A stretch of DNA of 64,000 nucleotides from an uncultured Bacilli bacterium (GCA_910588195.1 CAJUPN010000002.1:124001-188000), one strand, 5' to 3'. Positions 33,614 to 42,661 are shown, counted from the stretch's first letter. Notes: generated from the sequence alone by a model not told the origin. Numbers and translations: made by a program.

Positions 33614-33638
33614 TACAATTAAGATAGAAGGGTATGTA

Positions 33639-35180
33639 ATGAAAAGAATAAACAAATTAATTATAATGGGGATAGTAGCACTTAGTATTGCATTACCTAT
33701 GCATGCCAATGCTGCAACACTAAAGTTAGATAATGCAAATAGAACAAATGATAAAGGAGTGTTAAAATTTCCTTTACTGATTGAAGTAAAAGATGGAGAA
33801 AAAATATCTAGTGTCGATGTAGATTGCAACTGCGGTGGCGATTTAGATTCTGAATGTACATTTGAAAAAAAAGATGGAGCACCAGTAGTTTTTAAAGATA
33901 AGTTTTTTAGTTATCATGATGTCGTTGATGGAACAATAAAATCTAATTTTCCTGCTGGAACTACAGAAATTGGTTATTTAGTTATAAAAAATAATCTTGC
34001 TTCACAAAGAAGCTTAACATTCTCTGTAACTAGCAAGACTGTAACTTCAAGTATAACTAATAACACTGTAAATATTTCAGCAAAAGAAGAAGCAAGACCC
34101 AAAAGTCATGATGCAACTTTAAAAAGTCTTAAACCATCTCAAGGAACAATGGCTCCTGAATTTAATCCTAATATTTTTGAATATACAGTTTATGGTATAG
34201 CTGATACCATTAATTCTGTAAATATAAATTGGGAATGTAATGCCAATCAATGTGATGCTCAAATTGCAGGAGCTAGTGGAAGAAAAGTTAGTCTAAAGCA
34301 AGGTGAGAACAGAGTTGAAGTTGTAGTTGACAGTGAGGCTGGAGACCCAGCTGATACAAAAACATATGTATTAAATATAATTAGAGGAGATAATGGCTAT
34401 AATTCAGCAAACTTATCAAATCTTTCCTTTGGTGATTATACTTTAACACCAGCTTTCAAAAGTGATGTTACTGAATATACTTTAACTGTTCCAAATGCTG
34501 TTACATCTGTTATAGGTGTTCTAAAATTTGAAAAAGCTGATCCAAATGCTAAAGAAGTTTTAAATGGCTTTGATAACTTTATTGTTGGTGAAAATAAAGC
34601 TACAATTACTATTGATAATGTCAATGGGGACCAATCTGTAACTTATACGATAAATATCACACGCATGAGTGACACAGATATTGAAATATTAAAATATATA
34701 AATAATGAGATAACATTCCGTGATTCAGAAGGAATTCAAAATACTTTATCTGAAGAAGATTTTAAGGTTCAATACGCTGACGAATGGAAAAAAATTGAAG
34801 ATGGAATTTACAAATTCGATGAAGATGGTAATATAGTTACAGAAGAAGAAAAAGAAGAGGAAAAAAAACCAAAGAAAAAGAATAACACATGGATTATTAT
34901 TACTATCATTATTGTAGGTCTATTAATTATAGGTATTTCTGGATTCTTTATATTCAAGAAGAAAAAACCAAACAATAAAGACGATAACAACAGCTCAGGA
35001 ACACCAGAAAACGATTCTAAAGAAACAGAAGAAAATTCTGATGAAATAGATGAAAGTAATATCGAAGAGGATGCTATAAAAGAAGAACAAAAAGATAAAA
35101 ATAGTGATACTATGGATATTGATGAAGCATTGGTAGATTTGATGAGTACTAAAAAATACGATTTTAAAGATGAAGATTAG
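33639..35180 (+). CDS. Surface protein with two cadherin-like domains and a membrane anchor
   Basis: A 513-residue exported protein. A signal peptide ends near ANA (residue 25). Residues 26-150 form a beta-rich domain with several Cys. Two cadherin-like beta domains follow (about 158-245 and 257-343), each opening with LxxLxxSxGxLxPxFNPxxxxYTV and ending YTLNI/YTINI. Then come a linker, a membrane helix (418-440) and a cytoplasmic tail of about 70 very acidic residues. The acidic cytoplasmic tail is unusual for a surface protein and could bind a partner inside. No LPXTG motif. The domains match those in the giant prepilin-like protein, suggesting a shared adhesion or scaffold role. Confidence 0.8.
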   Translation: MKRINKLIIMGIVALSIALPMHANAATLKLDNANRTNDKGVLKFPLLIEVKDGEKISSVDVDCNCGGDLDSECTFEKKDGAPVVFKDKFFSYHDVVDGTIKSNFPAGTTEIGYLVIKNNLASQRSLTFSVTSKTVTSSITNNTVNISAKEEARPKSHDATLKSLKPSQGTMAPEFNPNIFEYTVYGIADTINSVNINWECNANQCDAQIAGASGRKVSLKQGENRVEVVVDSEAGDPADTKTYVLNIIRGDNGYNSANLSNLSFGDYTLTPAFKSDVTEYTLTVPNAVTSVIGVLKFEKADPNAKEVLNGFDNFIVGENKATITIDNVNGDQSVTYTINITRMSDTDIEILKYINNEITFRDSEGIQNTLSEEDFKVQYADEWKKIEDGIYKFDEDGNIVTEEEKEEEKKPKKKNNTWIIITIIIVGLLIIGISGFFIFKKKKPNNKDDNNSSGTPENDSKETEENSDEIDESNIEEDAIKEEQKDKNSDTMDIDEALVDLMSTKKYDFKDED

Positions 35181-35197
35181 ATTCTTCATCTTATTTT
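35168..35197 (+). terminator. Terminator of the cadherin-like gene
   Basis: AGATGAAGA (35168-35176) pairs with TCTTCATCT (35183-35191), a loop of six, then a T-rich run; it covers the stop codon. Confidence 0.85.
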
Positions 35198-35198
35198 A

Positions 35199-35227
35199 TT
35201 GCAAAAAAATTTAATAAAGATTATAAT
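35199..35227 (+). promoter_or_regulatory. Promoter of the 369-aa lipoprotein gene
   Basis: TTGCAA (35199-35204), 17-bp spacer, TATAAT (35222-35227). Confidence 0.8.
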
Positions 35228-35252
35228 AGCAACCTGAAATGAGGAATTTATA

Positions 35253-36362
35253 ATGTTAAAACTAAAAAACAGGAGAAAATCTACACTTGCATTATTCAGT
35301 TTATGCCTTCTTACTTTAACTGGTTGTCAAAACAAAAGCACTATTGCTGAAAGTGAAGAATCAATAACAGAAGAAACAATTGATGAATCTTTTTTGTTAT
35401 CTCTATCAGAAGAAGATCTAGAATTAGATTGTGATATAAGAGATGAATACATAAGCATAAAGGACTATAATCATGGACATTCTGTTGCCCCAGAAAACAT
35501 GTATGATGATATTAATGAAGCTTTAAACTCCAATGAAATTGATTCATTAATGCTAGCAGAATTAGGTAAATCGTGCGATGTTAGCAAAATTGATATTTCA
35601 AATATTAAGAATCTATGGGTAACTCTACCTAGAGAAGATTTTAATTATCAACCATTATATAATCAAACTTATAACCTAGTTAATATAAAAATTTCTGAAA
35701 AATCAAATGTCGAAGAGCTTAAAAACTTTCTAAATAATATAAATTATGAGAGTACAGTAATAGATCTTAATGTATCAGCTCTAGAAAATCCTCAACAAGA
35801 AAAAGAAATACTAGACGTCTTAAATGAAAAAAAAGGTATATTAAGCCTTTATTTACATACTAGTAGCTGCGAAAAATTTGATTTTAATAACTTATATGCA
35901 AAAGACCTAAACGTTTCCTGTGACGTATCGGATTTATTATTAAATTTTGAAATTAATTTAAATAGAAATATTAAAGTATTTACTATTATGCCAGTTTACG
36001 ATGAAGATTTCGACTCTGACGTTGCTTTAGGAAAATTAAAGATTAATTCTTCAAATCCTAATTTAGAAATAAATTATTTTCTTTGGAAAGACAAAGATGA
36101 ATGTTTTAAAGCGAAAATCAATAAAGGAACAAGTTTTGAAATTGAAACAAATGCAGTTTTTCACATAATGGGAGTAGATATAAAAAGTTTAACAGACGAA
36201 GAGTTTGCAGTATTTGACGATATAATGAATGTCTATATTGATAATTGGGAGAATCGAGACATCTTCTTCTTCTATAGTAAAGATTATATATCATTAGAAG
36301 AAGCCATAAAAAGCTATCGATTATTGACGCAAGAAAAAGGTCGAGTTTTAAGCCCAAACTAG
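35253..36362 (+). CDS. 369-aa lipoprotein of unknown function
   Basis: A basic, hydrophobic N-terminus ends in the lipobox LTGC (Cys25), so it is a lipoprotein. An acidic, Ser/Glu-rich stretch follows and then a domain of about 290 residues with repeated short strands and ISN/LNV-type leucines that could be a degenerate leucine-rich solenoid. No catalytic motif recognised. It has its own promoter and follows the cadherin-like surface protein gene, both being envelope proteins. No clear terminator is seen before the rpsU promoter. Confidence 0.75.
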   Translation: MLKLKNRRKSTLALFSLCLLTLTGCQNKSTIAESEESITEETIDESFLLSLSEEDLELDCDIRDEYISIKDYNHGHSVAPENMYDDINEALNSNEIDSLMLAELGKSCDVSKIDISNIKNLWVTLPREDFNYQPLYNQTYNLVNIKISEKSNVEELKNFLNNINYESTVIDLNVSALENPQQEKEILDVLNEKKGILSLYLHTSSCEKFDFNNLYAKDLNVSCDVSDLLLNFEINLNRNIKVFTIMPVYDEDFDSDVALGKLKINSSNPNLEINYFLWKDKDECFKAKINKGTSFEIETNAVFHIMGVDIKSLTDEEFAVFDDIMNVYIDNWENRDIFFFYSKDYISLEEAIKSYRLLTQEKGRVLSPN

Positions 36363-36383
36363 TATTTTATTGCCAAAAAATTC

Positions 36384-36412
36384 TTGCAAACTACGAAAAA
36401 GTGTATTATAAT
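36384..36412 (+). promoter_or_regulatory. rpsU-yqeY promoter (TTGCAA-17-TATAAT)
   Basis: TTGCAA at 36384-36389 and TATAAT at 36407-36412. Confidence 0.85.
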
Positions 36413-36440
36413 ACAATTGAACTGAGAGGAGGGCAGCAAA

Positions 36441-36632
36441 ATGACAAAAGTTGAAGTTAAAAATGGCGATATAAACGGTGCATTGAAAAGATTTAAGATG
36501 AAAGTCGCTAAATCTGGTGTCCCTTCTGAACTTAAAAAACACAAAGAATATAAAAAACCTGGCGTAAAAAGAAGAGAAGCAAAGAAAGAAATGATAAAGA
36601 ATTCTCGTAAGAGAAACAAAAAAAGAGGGTAG
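36441..36632 (+). CDS. rpsU: 30S ribosomal protein bS21
   Basis: A 63-residue bS21 (usual 57-70) with LKRFKMKVAKSGVPSELKKH and a highly basic C-terminal tail rich in KKRG/RKR. bS21 sits near the anti-Shine-Dalgarno end of 16S rRNA. SD is GAGGAGG, 8 nt before the ATG. Followed by yqeY, the conserved partner. A long antisense reading frame over it is judged spurious. Confidence 0.96.
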   Translation: MTKVEVKNGDINGALKRFKMKVAKSGVPSELKKHKEYKKPGVKRREAKKEMIKNSRKRNKKRG

Positions 36633-36671
36633 TTAATTACTTTCTTTTTATTTATAAGAGGGAGAATAAAT

Positions 36672-37109
36672 ATGTTTAATACTATAAAATGTGATTTAAC
36701 TAACGCAATGAAAGAAAAAGATAAGTTTAAACTTGATTGTATACGTATGTTAAAAAGTTCGTTACAAATGGAAGAAATAAACTTAAAACACGAACTAACT
36801 GATGATGAAATTTTAGCTGTCATTAAAAGAGAAGTGAAAAAACGTAACTCATCTATCGAAGAATACAAGAAATATGGGAAAGATGACGTAGTTATCTCTC
36901 TTCAAAAGGAAATTGATATCTTATCAGTTTATTTACCAGAAGAACTAAGTGATGATGAATTAATGAAGATAATTGAAGAGACTATAAAACAAGAAGAAGC
37001 CACATCTATAAAAGAAATGGGAAAAGTTGTAAAAACTATCGGAAACAATTATGGAGCTCAAGTTGATATGGCTAAAGTTTCTAGAATTGTTAAAGAAAAA
37101 TTATCATAA
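36672..37109 (+). CDS. yqeY: GatB/YqeY-domain protein
   Basis: A 145-residue YqeY family protein. It begins with a helix (TNAMKEKDKFKLDCIRMLKS), then the SSIEEYKKYGKDD motif, EIDILSVYLPEELSDDEL and a C-terminal GKVVKTIGNNYGAQVDMAKVSRIVKEKL, the RNA-contacting tail domain shared with GatB. The cellular role is unsettled; a link to tRNA amidotransferase is inferred from the fold. The rpsU-yqeY order is conserved in Bacillota. SD is GAGGGAG. A terminator overlaps the stop. Confidence 0.95.
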   Translation: MFNTIKCDLTNAMKEKDKFKLDCIRMLKSSLQMEEINLKHELTDDEILAVIKREVKKRNSSIEEYKKYGKDDVVISLQKEIDILSVYLPEELSDDELMKIIEETIKQEEATSIKEMGKVVKTIGNNYGAQVDMAKVSRIVKEKLS

Positions 37110-37130
37110 GCACCATATGTGCTTTTTTTT
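37109..37130 (+). terminator. rpsU-yqeY terminator
   Basis: AGCAC (37109-37113) pairs with GTGCT (37119-37123), 5-nt loop, then eight T bases. Confidence 0.8.
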
Positions 37131-37163
37131 ATGCAATAATCATATATTTTAATGGTGAAAACT

Positions 37164-37397
37164 ATGATAAATATAATAAAATCATATTTTAAGAAGGAAA
37201 AATACTATGTGATTATAACGGATAACTCTCTTTATATAAAAAATTATAAAAAAGTGATTAACATAGAAGATAGTGAAGTATTAATAGAGATGCCCAAAAT
37301 GATTATAAAAGTAACAGGTTCGTCTCTAATTTTAAAAAAAATAATTGGCCATGATCTTGCTATAAATGGAACCATAGAAAGTGTAAAATATTTATGA
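37164..37397 (+). CDS. yqfC: YqfC-like sporulation protein (YabP/YqfC family)
   Basis: A 77-residue protein matching YqfC: an YIKNYKKVI segment like the family's YIENHRGI, then EMPKMIIKVTGSSLILKKI and the ending LAINGTIESVKYL that parallels LEGRIEAIRYL. YqfC is expressed under sigma-E in the mother cell; its role is unknown. ATG 37164 is selected because GGTGA lies about 5 nt ahead; the in-frame ATG at 37152 lies in that site. Its end overlaps yqfD by ATGA. No sigma-E-like promoter can be named with confidence. Confidence 0.85.
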   Translation: MINIIKSYFKKEKYYVIITDNSLYIKNYKKVINIEDSEVLIEMPKMIIKVTGSSLILKKIIGHDLAINGTIESVKYL

Positions 37398-38527
37398 TAA
37401 TAATCAAAGTAAAAGATAATACCAAAAGATTTATAAATAAATGTGTGCAAAATAATATAAATATCTATAATATTGAATACTATAAAGACTATCTTTTAGC
37501 TACAATAAATGAAGCCGATTTAAAACAAATAAAAAAATTAAATTATTACTCAAAAATAAAGGTATATAAAGTTTTAGGAAAGAAAAGAGTTATTAAAAAT
37601 ATCAAAGACAACTTATATAATATTCTTTTATTAATTACTTTTCTTTTACTAATATATTTAATTTCTAATGTCATAATTGAAATTGAGATAAAACATGAAA
37701 GTAAAACTATGATAAAAAGAATTGATGAACTTTTAAAAGAAAAGAATATTAAAACATTCACTCTCTATAAAAGTAATAATGAACTAAACAAAATAAGTGA
37801 TGAAATCATGCAAGAAAATAGAGAGTTTATAGATTTTATATCAATTACGCGTACTGGCATGAAATACATTGTAAATATTGAAGAAAGAATTATAAAGGAT
37901 AAAGAAGAAGAAAAAGAAAGATGCCATATTATAGCTAAAAAAGAAGGCATAATTACTAAAATAGACGCTAAAAAGGGTATAACTTTAGTAGAAGAAGGAA
38001 GTCTTGTCAAAAAGGGAGATATATTAATTAGTGGGGAAATTATTCTAAATGAAGAGATAAAAGATAATACTTGTGCAAAAGGAGACATAAAAGCTAACGT
38101 TTGGTATAAAATAAACATAAGCTATCCCTTAACTGAAACAATAAAAACTTATACTAAAAGAGAAAAGGTTAATCTAAAAATGTATAATAAGTATTTCAAA
38201 AAAAGGTTATATGAGAAGTATGATGAATATACAATGTTTAAGTTTAGAAATTTAAAATTAGTACGTCAAAAAGAATATAAAGAAGAAGTCATCAATATTC
38301 CAATCGATGAAGCAAAAGAAAAAGCAATAAAAGAGGCTGAGAATAAGCTTCGCGAAAAATTAGGAGAAATTGATATTATTGATAAAAAAGTTTTGAATAG
38401 TAGCACAAATAATAGTAAAATAGAATTAGAGTTATTTGTAAGTGTAAATGAGTCTATTGGAGAAATCCAAGAATATGAAGGTCGTGAGCAAATTGATACC
38501 AGTGAAAGTCTACAACATACTAATTGA
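37394..38527 (+). CDS. yqfD: YqfD-like sporulation membrane protein
   Basis: A 377-residue protein in the YqfD family: a cytoplasmic N-terminal domain (1-75), one membrane helix (about 80-98), and a large extracytoplasmic part with FISITRTGMKYIVNIEER and a KEGIITKIDAKKGITLVEEGSLVKKGDILISGEI segment (read in pieces at 37920-38040), the biotinyl-lipoyl-like hammerhead of this family. Sigma-E dependent in Bacillus and needed for sporulation through an unknown step. It follows yqfC with ATGA overlap. The 3' end overlaps a VanZ-like gene in another frame by up to 80 nt. Confidence 0.88.
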   Translation: MIIIKVKDNTKRFINKCVQNNINIYNIEYYKDYLLATINEADLKQIKKLNYYSKIKVYKVLGKKRVIKNIKDNLYNILLLITFLLLIYLISNVIIEIEIKHESKTMIKRIDELLKEKNIKTFTLYKSNNELNKISDEIMQENREFIDFISITRTGMKYIVNIEERIIKDKEEEKERCHIIAKKEGIITKIDAKKGITLVEEGSLVKKGDILISGEIILNEEIKDNTCAKGDIKANVWYKINISYPLTETIKTYTKREKVNLKMYNKYFKKRLYEKYDEYTMFKFRNLKLVRQKEYKEEVINIPIDEAKEKAIKEAENKLREKLGEIDIIDKKVLNSSTNNSKIELELFVSVNESIGEIQEYEGREQIDTSESLQHTN

Positions 38528-39116
38528 TCTTTTACCTATGATAATACTATTTTCCGTAGTTATGATATCAATTAGAGTAATTACGTGTATATATAGCAAG
38601 GAAAAAATTATTTTTTATAAAGAAATCAAAAATTTATTGTACATTATATACTGTTTTGCCTTATTTCATCTTGTAACAACCACTGATTTTGAAAGTTTTT
38701 CCAATAATTTCACTCCTTTTAAAGAAATAATGCGTTATCATACAACTAGTGTTTTATTTTATAGAAATGTAATCGGTAATATCGCCTTATTTATCCCTTT
38801 TGGTTTTATGATTACTGATATGATAAAGGAAAAAGCGGGTAAGTCTAATATATTAATAACTTCCTTAATAACACTTTTAACCTCAACAACAATAGAAGTA
38901 ATCCAAATGTTTATTGGAAGAAGTTTTGACATAGATGATATTTTACTAAACTTTATTGGTGGGTTGCTTGGTTTTGTTTCTTATCAGATAATGCTCTTAC
39001 TTTATAAACATATCCCAGAGAAATATAAAACCAACAGAATAAAATTCTTCTTCTTTATTTTTATAATAGCTTTGTTTATACTATTATTTATAATGTTATA
39101 TGAGGTGGCACAATGA
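38448..39116 (+). CDS. VanZ-like membrane protein (start uncertain)
   Basis: A VanZ-family protein of up to 222 residues with about five membrane segments. The family motif is NVIGNIALFIPFGFMI followed by the helix SSTTIEVIQMFIGRSFDIDDILLNFIGG (read in pieces at 38881-38960). The reading frame opens at ATG 38448 inside yqfD, but ATG 38475, GTG 38484 or GTG 38502 are also possible; none has an ideal ribosome site. It occupies the place held by phoH and pgpH in Bacillus. VanZ itself confers low teicoplanin resistance, but most members have no known role. It overlaps ybeY by ATGA. Confidence 0.75.
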   Translation: MSLLEKSKNMKVVSKLIPVKVYNILIDLLPMIILFSVVMISIRVITCIYSKEKIIFYKEIKNLLYIIYCFALFHLVTTTDFESFSNNFTPFKEIMRYHTTSVLFYRNVIGNIALFIPFGFMITDMIKEKAGKSNILITSLITLLTSTTIEVIQMFIGRSFDIDDILLNFIGGLLGFVSYQIMLLLYKHIPEKYKTNRIKFFFFIFIIALFILLFIMLYEVAQ

Positions 39117-39556
39117 ATGAATTTGAAATAGTAAATGAATATAATTATCAAGAGAATTATGATTATTTAAATGATGTAATAAATCATACTTTAGAAAAGC
39201 TACAAATAAAAAAAGCATATTTAAGTATAATCTTTATTGATGATAAGAAAATGCACGAAATGAACAAAAATTACCGTGGAATAGACAGAACAACTGATGT
39301 CTTAAGTTTTGCCTTAGAAGACAACGATACATATATCCCTGAAATAAGACAACTAGGAGATATATTCATATCTATTCCTAAAATGCAAGAGCAGGCTAAT
39401 ACTTATGCCCATTCTGAAAAAAGAGAATTATCTTTTTTAACCTGCCATGGATTACTGCATTTGCTAGGGTATGATCATACAAAAGGAAAAGAAGAAGAAA
39501 AGTTACAATTTGCTTTGCAAGAAGAAATTTTAAATGATTTAAATATAATTATATGA
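39113..39556 (+). CDS. ybeY: Endoribonuclease YbeY
   Basis: A 147-residue YbeY with the zinc motif HGLLHLLGYDH near residue 112 and the upstream RTTDVLSFALE and LGDIFIS segments. It functions in 16S rRNA 3'-end maturation and ribosome quality control. Length is typical. It overlaps the VanZ-like gene and its stop overlaps the -10 of the era promoter. The ybeY-era pair is conserved in Bacillota. Confidence 0.96.
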   Translation: MNEFEIVNEYNYQENYDYLNDVINHTLEKLQIKKAYLSIIFIDDKKMHEMNKNYRGIDRTTDVLSFALEDNDTYIPEIRQLGDIFISIPKMQEQANTYAHSEKRELSFLTCHGLLHLLGYDHTKGKEEEKLQFALQEEILNDLNIII

Positions 39557-39562
39557 TATAAT
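39554..39562 (+). promoter_or_regulatory. era extended -10 (TGATATAAT)
   Basis: The TG of the extended -10 is part of the ybeY TGA stop codon. Confidence 0.75.
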
Positions 39563-39589
39563 TATTGATAGTAGTAAGGAGTGTACAAT

Positions 39590-40471
39590 ATGAAAAGTGG
39601 TTTCGTAAGTATCGTTGGTCGTCCAAATACTGGTAAAAGCACATTAATTAATACAATTATTAATTCACATATAGCAATTGTCTCAAATGTTGCTGGAACA
39701 ACTAGAAATACTATTCAAGGCGTATATCATGATAAAGATACTCAAATAGTTTTTGTTGATACTCCTGGAATTCATAAATCTTTAGATCGTTTAGGAAAAC
39801 ATTTAAATAAACAAGCCTATGAATCTTTAGAAGATATTGATGCTATTCTTTTTGTAGTTGATGCAGCATCTGGATTAGGTTCAGGGGATAAATTTATAAT
39901 TGAGGCATTAAGACATACAACAGTGCCTGTAATACTTGTATTAAATAAAATAGATAAACTTACAAAAGACGGTATTTTATTAGCTATACAGACTTATAAA
40001 GATTTGTTTGACTTTGCCGATATAATACCAATAAGTGCTTTAAAAAAAGATAATATTGAAAGACTAATTGAAATAACAAAAAAATACCTAAAAGATTCAA
40101 TTAAATATTATGAAGATGATGTTATAACCAATAATGATCCAAATTTTATGATAGCTGAGCTAGTTCGTGAGAAAATCCTTAACTTAACTACAGAAGAGGT
40201 TCCTCATGCAATTACTTGTATTTTAACAAGCTATAATGAAAAATCAAACATTGTTGAAATTTCCGTTGATATAATTGTTGCTCGTGATTCTTTAAAGAAA
40301 ATAATAATTGGTAAAAAAGGTACTATGTTAAAAACAATTGGTTCTGAAGCAAGAAAAGATATAGAAGAGATGCTTGGAAAACAAGTATATTTAGAATTAT
40401 ATGTTAAAACAATTAAGAACTGGCGAAATAAAGAAAAATACTTATACGAACTTGGGTTTAATGAAAAATAA
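39590..40471 (+). CDS. era: GTPase Era
   Basis: A 293-residue GTPase of normal length. G motifs: GRPNTGKST (G1), the TTRNTIQG switch, DTPGIH (G3), NKIDK (G4) and SALK (G5). The C-terminal KH domain reads IIIGKKGTMLKTIGSEAR and binds the 3' end of 16S rRNA during 30S assembly. ATG 39590 is chosen because AGGAG lies 7 nt ahead; the in-frame GTG at 39581 lies within that site. Confidence 0.97.
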   Translation: MKSGFVSIVGRPNTGKSTLINTIINSHIAIVSNVAGTTRNTIQGVYHDKDTQIVFVDTPGIHKSLDRLGKHLNKQAYESLEDIDAILFVVDAASGLGSGDKFIIEALRHTTVPVILVLNKIDKLTKDGILLAIQTYKDLFDFADIIPISALKKDNIERLIEITKKYLKDSIKYYEDDVITNNDPNFMIAELVREKILNLTTEEVPHAITCILTSYNEKSNIVEISVDIIVARDSLKKIIIGKKGTMLKTIGSEARKDIEEMLGKQVYLELYVKTIKNWRNKEKYLYELGFNEK

Positions 40472-40488
40472 GAAGAGGGATGAGAATA

Positions 40489-41793
40489 ATGGCAACTATA
40501 ATAAAATTAGATGAATATTTAAAAAGACAAAAAGAGCTATTTAACGCATATATTACCTCATCAGGACAAGAAGTATCTGTTATGCCTTTTGCAAGTTCAT
40601 ATAATCAACAGGATAATAAAACATATACAGGCGATGATTTATTAAGATATATTGATTCTTATACTAAAGGGAATCTAATTACAAATGAAGAACTTGATAA
40701 ATATAATAATACCAAAAAAATGCCTAATGATTTAATTTTTAAAAGAGGAAGAATAATTATTGAAGCAATTATTGCCTCCCATGGAGACACTAAAAATCTT
40801 GATAGATTAGGTCGTGATTTTGCTAAGAAGGATGGACGTTTACATCCCTACGATAATAAATATCTTTTAAAATGTCGTGATTATTATTTAAAAAACTCTA
40901 AAAATGAAGATTTAATAAATGCTTATAAAAATGTTTGTGAGCTTGTTGCTAGAGGTACTTACGATATTGAGTTACCTTTAAAAATATTAGAAATGCAAGA
41001 TAATAAAAAAGCAATTAGTTTTATAAATAGAATAAATATAAGTAAATCAAGTTTAAGAAAACTTGTTAATGAATATGAAACTTTATATCCTGCTAATACA
41101 GCTAATATTACAAGATTAAATTACTTATTAAAAGAGGCTTACAAAACTGGTAGTGACTTAGTTAAGTTTTACGAAGCAAAAGTTAGTCACGATACTATTA
41201 AAGACCGTTTAACAGCATTAAGAAGAATGCTAGAGGATTATTTAATAAGTGATATTGAAGATATTAGTGATTTATTCGATAAATATGGTTTTAATAGTTA
41301 TAAATTTACAGAAACAATTAAAGATGCTTTATCAAGTAAAGATATGCTACTTCATTCCTTAATCAATAAATTAGAAGCAAAAACATTATCTATAAATAAT
41401 TCTTATAAAGAAATCCTAACAAAAATAATGCAAGCTAAATATAATGGAATAAATTATGGATATGGCTATCGCGAATTTAACACATATGACTATTATATGC
41501 TTAAAAACGGTGTGGATAGAGACAAATTAATAGAATACGCAAATAAAATATATGAACCAGATGATGCTAACGCTATTATAAGTGTAATATCTGAATACGA
41601 AGTAGATAGTCCACTATTAAGAGAAGAACTAGAAACATTTTATCAAAGTAGTGATTCTAGTTTAATATTAGATTATTTAGAATATTCAAATATCCCACTT
41701 TCTTTGGAAACTTTTAGAGCTGTTCAAACTCGTTTCCATGAAAATGATATAAGTTTTGAAGTTATCGAACCAAAAAAAGTTGCTAATATGTGA
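40489..41793 (+). CDS. Unknown helical protein between era and yqzL
   Basis: A 434-residue soluble protein with no signal peptide, membrane segment or recognisable motif. It looks largely helical and rich in Tyr, Asn and Lys. ATG 40489 is chosen over 40480 since GAGGG lies at a workable distance only for the former. It starts 18 nt after era and shares its transcript; a hairpin that may end the unit follows. Homologues in the same slot would show whether it belongs to the era-recO cluster in this lineage. Confidence 0.7.
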   Translation: MATIIKLDEYLKRQKELFNAYITSSGQEVSVMPFASSYNQQDNKTYTGDDLLRYIDSYTKGNLITNEELDKYNNTKKMPNDLIFKRGRIIIEAIIASHGDTKNLDRLGRDFAKKDGRLHPYDNKYLLKCRDYYLKNSKNEDLINAYKNVCELVARGTYDIELPLKILEMQDNKKAISFINRINISKSSLRKLVNEYETLYPANTANITRLNYLLKEAYKTGSDLVKFYEAKVSHDTIKDRLTALRRMLEDYLISDIEDISDLFDKYGFNSYKFTETIKDALSSKDMLLHSLINKLEAKTLSINNSYKEILTKIMQAKYNGINYGYGYREFNTYDYYMLKNGVDRDKLIEYANKIYEPDDANAIISVISEYEVDSPLLREELETFYQSSDSSLILDYLEYSNIPLSLETFRAVQTRFHENDISFEVIEPKKVANM

Positions 41794-41806
41794 ATAAATA
41801 AATGAT

Positions 41807-41843
41807 ATAACACCCATTATATAAATAGAAAGGGTGTTATTTT
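41807..41843 (+). terminator. Hairpin with overlapping promoter and ribosome site before yqzL
   Basis: ATAACACCC (41807-41815) pairs perfectly with GGGTGTTAT (41832-41840), followed by TTT. The 3' arm contains GGGTG, the yqzL Shine-Dalgarno, seven bases before its ATG. The 5' arm overlaps TGATATAAC (41803-41811), an extended -10 candidate. Confidence 0.65.
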
Positions 41844-41921
41844 ATGACAAAAAAAGAATTATGGGAATTATTTAAAAAAACAGGAAAAATTGAATACTAT
41901 TTAGAATATAAAAAGAAGTGA
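41844..41921 (+). CDS. yqzL: YqzL-like micro-protein
   Basis: A 25-residue protein, MTKKELWELFKKTGKIEYY plus six more residues. It matches the YqzL family pattern WxxFxKTGxIxxYLxYK, and lies between era and recO as in Bacillus. YqzL has no known function but its position is conserved. Its stop overlaps the region just before recO. Confidence 0.8.
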   Translation: MTKKELWELFKKTGKIEYYLEYKKK

Positions 41922-41926
41922 ATTTT

Positions 41927-42661
41927 ATGTTAAAAAAAATCGAAGGTGTAGTTATAAGTGAAACACCATTTAAAGAAAACTCCAAGATACTTAATATATT
42001 AACTAAAGATGGTGTAATAGGGGTCGTTTCAAAGGGATGTAAAAATCTAAAGAGTTCTTTAAGATTAGTATCTTCAAAATTAGTGTATGCTGAATTCACT
42101 ATTTATCATAATGAAGATCATTTGTCTACATTAAAAGAAGGGACGATTATAAATAACTTTGAACATATTAGAACAGATCCTTCACTTATACCATACTCTG
42201 TATACATATACATAACAGATTTGGTTAGACAAGTTGTAAAACAAACAGATATAAGTAACATATACGATTTATATATCGATACAATTACTAAAATAGAAGA
42301 AGGGCTAAATCCAATTGTCATGATGAATATTTTAGAAATAAAGTTACTAGACTTTTTAGGATGTCCAATTGAATTAAACTCTTGTTCTAAATGTGGTAGC
42401 ATAAAAAATATTGTTACTATTGATCCAGATGCTGGAGGATATATTTGTCAAAACTGTTACACTAACGAAATACTATATGATGAAAAAACCAGAAAAATGT
42501 TAAGAATGTACTATTTAGTAGATATAAAGTCTATAAAAGAATTAAAAATAAAAGAGTATGTTATTGAAAACATTAATAATTTTCTAACCACTTATTATGA
42601 TCGTTATACGGGTATATATATTCATACAAAAAAATTTTTAGATAAAACAATAACAATCTGA
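41927..42661 (+). CDS. recO: DNA repair protein RecO
   Basis: A 244-residue RecO: an N-terminal OB-fold (MLKKIEGVVISETPFKENS..., GVIGVVSKGCKN) and a C-terminal helical domain with a zinc site CSKCG...CQNCY (about 157-183). RecO loads RecA onto SSB-coated DNA with RecR. ATG 41927 is chosen over the in-frame GTG 41918, which falls in the preceding yqzL stop region. Follows yqzL by 5 nt. Confidence 0.93.
   Translation: MLKKIEGVVISETPFKENSKILNILTKDGVIGVVSKGCKNLKSSLRLVSSKLVYAEFTIYHNEDHLSTLKEGTIINNFEHIRTDPSLIPYSVYIYITDLVRQVVKQTDISNIYDLYIDTITKIEEGLNPIVMMNILEIKLLDFLGCPIELNSCSKCGSIKNIVTIDPDAGGYICQNCYTNEILYDEKTRKMLRMYYLVDIKSIKELKIKEYVIENINNFLTTYYDRYTGIYIHTKKFLDKTITI

Noticed and set aside
36359..36868. 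A 169-codon open frame on the minus strand across rpsU and the start of yqeY
   Set aside because: It is the antisense shadow of strongly conserved genes, has no ribosome site, and its residues are the hydrophobic type expected from the reverse of Lys/Glu-rich coding sequence.
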